Shown here: piece after piece, positions 61,301 to 64,000 of the stretch
Layout of the letters: every line of letters begins with the position of its first letter
Position numbering within the stretch: the first letter of the stretch is position 1
Source of the DNA: Alphaproteobacteria bacterium
Lineage (GTDB): Bacteria; Pseudomonadota; Alphaproteobacteria; Rhodospirillales; Rhodospirillaceae
Assembly (NCBI GenBank): GCA_003246625.1
Contig: QJZR01000010.1
Location: forward strand, 176,339-240,338
Length of the DNA stretch: 64,000 bases
Reading direction: 5' to 3'
Notes under the pieces: generated by a model
What the model was told of the DNA's origin: nothing
The model's database searches: none
What the model saw: the letters and a program-made list of their open reading frames with translations, nothing else
Position numbers and translations under genes: made by a program

Positions 61301-64000
61301 CTCTCCACCACCCAGGTCGCCGCCCTGAACGCCACCGACATCGGCGAGTTCACCGGCACCCAGATCGGCCTGATGTCGATCGAACAGGTCGGTGCGATCA
61401 ACACCACCAGTTTGTCGGCCCTTTCCGCGACGCAGATGGAAAGCCTGGGCACCCAGCGGGTGCAGGCCTTCACCACCACCCAGATGGCGGCGCTGTCGGC
61501 CACCGACATCGGCGAGTTCTCCGCCGCGCAGATCGGCGTGCTCTCCGGCGACCAGATCGGCGCGCTCTCCACCACCAGCTTGGCGGCGTTGACCGCCACC
61601 CAGATGGAAGGGATGTCCACCGCCCGGGTGCGCAGTCTGTCCACCACCCAGATCGCCGCCCTGTCGGCCACCGACATCGGCGAGTTCACCTCGCAGCAGA
61701 TCGGCGCCCTGACCACCACCCAGGTGGGTTCGCTCTCCGCCACCGGCATCGCGGCGCTGTCCGCCACCCAGGCGCAGGCCCTGACCAGCGGCCAGATCGG
61801 CGCGCTCAACGACACTCAGGTGTCGGCGCTGACCGCCACCGCCGTGGCCGAGCTGGACAAGACGCAGATCCGCGGCCTCTCCACCACCCAGGTGGCGGCG
61901 CTTTCCGCCACCGACATCGGCGAGTTCACCGGCACCCAGCTGGGGCAGATGTCGATCGAACAGGTGGCGGCGATCAACACCACCAGCATCTCGGCGCTGA
62001 CCGCCACCCAGATGGAAAGCCTGGGCACCCAGCGGATATCGGCCCTCACCACCACCCAGATCGCGGCCCTGTCCGCCACCGACATCGGCGAGTTCTCCGC
62101 CGCGCAGATCGGCGTCCTCTCCACCAGCCAGTTGGGCGCCCTGACCAGCACCAGCCTGGCGGCGATTTCCGCCACCCAGATGGAAGGCATGTCCACCTCC
62201 CTGGTGCGAGGCCTCAGCACCACCCAGATCGCGGCGCTGTCGGCCACCGACATCGGCGAGTTCACCTCGCAGCAGATCGGCGCCCTGACCACCACCCAGA
62301 TCGGTTCGCTCTCCGCCACCGGCATCGCGGCGCTCAGCGCCACCCAGGCGCAGGCGCTGACCAGCGCCCAGATCGGATCGCTGAACGACACTCAGGTCTC
62401 CGCCCTCACCGCCACCGCCGTCGCCGAGCTGAACAAGACGCAGATTCGCGGCCTCTCCACCACCCAGGTGGCGGCGCTGAACGCCACCGACATCGGCGAA
62501 TTCACCGGCACCCAGCTGGGCCAGATGTCGATCGAACAGATCGGCGCGATCAACACCACCAGCATCTCGGCGCTGACCGCCACCCAGATGGAAAGCCTGG
62601 GCACCCAGCGGGTGCAGGCCTTCACCACCACCCAGATGGCGGCGCTGTCGGCCACCGACATCGGCGAATTCTCCGCCGCGCAGATCGGCGTGCTCTCCAC
62701 CAGCCAGTTGGGCGCCCTGACCAGCACCAGCCTGGCGGCGATTTCCGCCACCCAGATGGAAGGCATGTCCACTTCCCTGGTAAGGGGCCTCAGCACCACC
62801 CAGATCGCGGCGCTGTCGGCCACCGACATCGGCGAATTTACCGCCGCGCAGATCGGCGCCCTGACCACCACCCAGGTGGGTTCGCTCTCCGCCACCGGCA
62901 TCGCGGCGCTGTCCGCCACCCAGGCGCAGGCCCTGACCAGCGCGCAGATCGGCTCGCTCAACGACACCCAGGTCTCCGCCCTCACCGCCACCGCCGTGGC
63001 AGAGCTGAACAAGACGCAGATTCGCGGCCTCTCCACCACCCAGGTCGCCGCTCTCTCCGCCACCGACATCGGCGAGTTCACCGGCACCCAGCTGGGGCAG
63101 ATGTCGATCGAGCAGATCGGCGCGATCAGCACCACCAGCATCTCGGCCCTCTCCGCGACGCAAATGGAAAGCCTGGGCACCCAGCGGATCTCGGCCTTCA
63201 CCACCACCCAGGTCGCGGCGCTCAGCGCCACCGACATCGGCGAGTTCTCCGCCGCCCAGGTCGGCGTGCTCTCCACCGATCAGTTGGCCTCTCTCTCCAC
63301 CACCAGCCTGACGGCGCTCTCCGCCACTCAGGTGGAAGGGATGTCGACCCTGCAGGTGCGCGGTCTCTCCACCACGCAGATCGCGTCGCTGTCGGCCACC
63401 GACGTCGGCGAGTTCACCGCCAGCCAGATCGGCGCCCTGACCACCACCCAGGTGGGTTCGCTCTCCGCCACCGGTATCGCGGCGCTGTCCGCCACTCAGG
63501 CGCAGGCGCTGACCGCCGCCCAAATCGGTTCGCTCAACGACACCCAGGTCTCCGCCCTGACCGCCACCGCCGTGGCCGAGCTGGATAAGACGCAGATTCG
63601 CGGTCTCTCCACCACCCAGGTCGCCGCCCTGAACGCCACCGACATCGGCGAGTTCACCGGCACCCAACTGGGGCAGATGTCGATCGAACAGATCGGCGCG
63701 ATCAGCACCACCAGCATCTCGGCGCTGACCGCGACGCAAATGGAAAGCCTGGGCACCGAACGGGTGCAGGCCTTCACCACCACCCAGATCGCCGCCCTCT
63801 CCGCCACCGACATCGGCGAACTCTCCGCCGCCCAGGTCGGCGTGCTCTCCACCAGCCAGTTGGGCGCCCTGACCAACACCAGCCTGGCCGCCCTTTCCGC
63901 CACTCAGGTGGAAGGGATGTCCACCCTGCAGGTGCGCGGTCTCTCCACCACCCAGCTGGCGGCCCTGTCGGCCACCGACGTCGGCGAGTTCACCGCCAGC
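58400..64000 (+). CDS. Giant octapeptide-repeat protein (3' end outside window)
   Basis: The reading frame opens with ATG at 58400 after AGGAGGG with 6-nt spacing and is open to the window edge, at least 1867 codons. Apart from MAISPVSYL, nearly the whole product is octapeptides of form (S/T)-x-x-(Q/D)-(V/I/L)-x-x-(L/F/M), for example STTQVAAL, SATDIGEF and TGTQIGQM. From about 58769 on these follow a strict 24-octad order. There is no signal peptide, cysteine or membrane helix. Hydrophobics at octad positions 5 and 8 with polar Thr, Ser and Gln between suggest an extended solenoid or fibre. A type I secreted or surface protein is possible, but the C-terminus is unseen. I cannot name the family. 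Confidence 0.88.
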   Translation, partial: MAISPVSYLSTSQIAALTTTAIQDLSSTDIQSLNSTQLASLTTTQIQSLSTTHVDALLTTQVKALTTAQVGALKSTQLVFDADQLAVLSQAQIQSLSTTNVSALSETQFQALSTGQVKSLTTTQIESLNATDISEFTSSQVGALTTTQAGAFTATSIAALADTQAQALNSAQIGALNATQVSALSATAVAELNKTQIRGLSTTQVASLNATDIGEFTGTQIGQMSIEQVGAISTTGISALSATQMESLGTQRVQAFTTTQVAALSATDIGEFSAAQVGVLSGDQVGALSTTSLTALSATQMAGMSTLRVRALSTTQVAALSATDIGEFSAAQIGALTTTQVGSLSATSLAAISGTQAQALTSGQIGALNDTQVSALTATAVSELSKTQLRGLSTTQVAALSATDIGEFTGTQIGQMSIEQVGAISTTGISALSATQMESLGTARISAFTTTQIAALSATDIGEFSAAQIGALSGNQLASLSTTSLTALSATQMEGMSTLRVKTLSTTQIAALSATDIGEFSAAQIGALSTTQVGSLSATGIAALSATQAQALTSGQIGALNDTQVSALSATAVSELSKTQLRGLSTTQVAALSATDLGEFTGTQIGQMSIEQVGAISTTGISALSATQMESLGTQRVQAFTTTQIAALSATDIGEFSSAQVGVLSTSQIGALSTTSLAALTATQMEGMSTLQVKALSTTQVAALSATDIGEFTSRQIGALTTTQVGSLSATGIAALSASQAQALTSAQIGSLNDTQVSALTATAVAELNKTQLRGLSTTQVAALNATDIGEFTGTQIGQMSIEQVGAINTTSLSALSATQMESLGTARVQAFTTTQMAALSATDIGEFSAAQIGVLSGDQIGALSTTSLAALTATQMEGMSTARVRGLSTTQIAALSATDIGEFTSQQIGALTTTQVGSLSATGIAALSATQAQALTSGQIGALNDTQVSALTATAVAELNKTQLRGLSTTQVAALNATDIGEFTGTQIGLMSIEQVGAINTTSLSALSATQMESLGTQRVQAFTTTQMAALSATDIGEFSAAQIGVLSGDQIGALSTTSLAALTATQMEGMSTARVRSLSTTQIAALSATDIGEFTSQQIGALTTTQVGSLSATGIAALSATQAQALTSGQIGALNDTQVSALTATAVAELDKTQIRGLSTTQVAALSATDIGEFTGTQLGQMSIEQVAAINTTSISALTATQMESLGTQRISALTTTQIAALSATDIGEFSAAQIGVLSTSQLGALTSTSLAAISATQMEGMSTSLVRGLSTTQIAALSATDIGEFTSQQIGALTTTQIGSLSATGIAALSATQAQALTSAQIGSLNDTQVSALTATAVAELNKTQIRGLSTTQVAALNATDIGEFTGTQLGQMSIEQIGAINTTSISALTATQMESLGTQRVQAFTTTQMAALSATDIGEFSAAQIGVLSTSQLGALTSTSLAAISATQMEGMSTSLVRGLSTTQIAALSATDIGEFTAAQIGALTTTQVGSLSATGIAALSATQAQALTSAQIGSLNDTQVSALTATAVAELNKTQIRGLSTTQVAALSATDIGEFTGTQLGQMSIEQIGAISTTSISALSATQMESLGTQRISAFTTTQVAALSATDIGEFSAAQVGVLSTDQLASLSTTSLTALSATQVEGMSTLQVRGLSTTQIASLSATDVGEFTASQIGALTTTQVGSLSATGIAALSATQAQALTAAQIGSLNDTQVSALTATAVAELDKTQIRGLSTTQVAALNATDIGEFTGTQLGQMSIEQIGAISTTSISALTATQMESLGTERVQAFTTTQIAALSATDIGELSAAQVGVLSTSQLGALTNTSLAALSATQVEGMSTLQVRGLSTTQLAALSATDVGEFTAS
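58928..64000 (+). repeat. 576-bp tandem repeat array (continues beyond window)
   Basis: Blocks start at 58928, 59504, 60080, 60656, 61232, 61808, 62384, 62960 and 63536, each exactly 576 bp (192 residues, 24 octads); eight are complete. Within a block, SATDIGEF-type octads occupy positions 5, 12 and 19 (GACATC at 59033, 59201, 59369, next 59609), so spacing is 168, 168 and 240 bp. A partial block precedes (from about 58769). Copies differ by scattered substitutions but by no insertion or deletion. Confidence 0.96.

Noticed and set aside
58301..63903. Very long minus-strand open frames opposite the octad-repeat array
   Set aside because: They arise because a 24-bp unit without stops on one strand also lacks them on others. 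They are low-complexity (GGGE/RRDLGG or VADSAAMPVAESE patterns), lack ribosome-binding sites, and conflict with a plus-strand gene that has a strong Shine-Dalgarno and clear octads.
58928..64000. CRISPR-like periodicity
   Set aside because: The periods (24, 168 and 576 bp) are contiguous coding repeats with no unique spacers and no cas genes nearby.

Overview
The window looks like chromosomal DNA of a motile alphaproteobacterium, probably Rhodospirillales (Rhodospirillum/Magnetospirillum-like). The reasons are high G+C, strong G/C at third codon positions, the fliF-fliG-fliH-fliN-flbD-flhA order known from Caulobacter, ctrA and chpT beside motility genes, a class I lysyl-tRNA synthetase, and the order ribF-ileS-lspA-DUF3035 lipoprotein-two M16 peptidases. 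No rRNA, tRNA, phage, IS element or CRISPR array was found. The placement is inference from gene content.

Region 1 (1-18161) is a motility and signalling block. Read right to left it holds fliI-fliJ, then fliF-fliG-fliH-fliN-motA-like-flbD-flhA-flhF (flhF cut by the window edge). Next come the master regulator ctrA (divergent from fliI) and a chemotaxis cluster cheA-cheY-cheB-cheR, with the phosphotransferase gene chpT upstream of cheA. CtrA-like TTAAC half-sites lie upstream of fliF, fliI and ctrA, and an inverted repeat resembling FlbD (ftr) sites lies upstream of fliF.

Region 2 (18358-31922) is mostly housekeeping: nadK, pyrD, a DUF952 gene, a 68-residue protein gene behind a near-consensus sigma-54 promoter, a class IV aminotransferase, lysS, an acetylornithine-type aminotransferase, a LOG-family hydrolase, an MFS efflux pump, a GNAT acetyltransferase, a DinG-type helicase and a coiled-coil protein. 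The aminotransferase at 24024-25226 is preceded by what looks like a complete transcription attenuator: an Arg-rich leader peptide, a competing RNA arm and a terminator 12 nt before the start codon.

Region 3 (32005-37595) encodes a Na+-pumping biotin-dependent decarboxylase in the order mmdA-mmdD-mmdC-mmdB, as in Propionigenium-type methylmalonyl-CoA decarboxylase. Two further gamma/delta-like subunit genes follow, each apparently its own unit with its own terminator. Three such anchor subunits around one catalytic set is unusual.

Region 4 (38443-58041) holds ribF-ileS-lspA-lipoprotein-M16-M16-nitrilase-FAD oxidoreductase, and then a tightly coupled four-gene unit with an exported WG-repeat protein followed by three unrecognised membrane proteins. 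After that come pgi-mutL, a fosmidomycin-resistance-type MFS pump and a cyclopropane fatty acid synthase.

Region 5 (58400 to the end) is the most striking. A plus-strand reading frame of at least 1867 codons, with a strong Shine-Dalgarno, runs off the window. It is built almost wholly of octapeptides of the form (S/T)-x-x-(Q/D)-(V/I/L)-x-x-(L/F/M). These are organised into 576-bp (24-octad, 192-residue) blocks repeating with no change in length at least eight times. The long minus-strand open frames over it are by-products of the periodicity.
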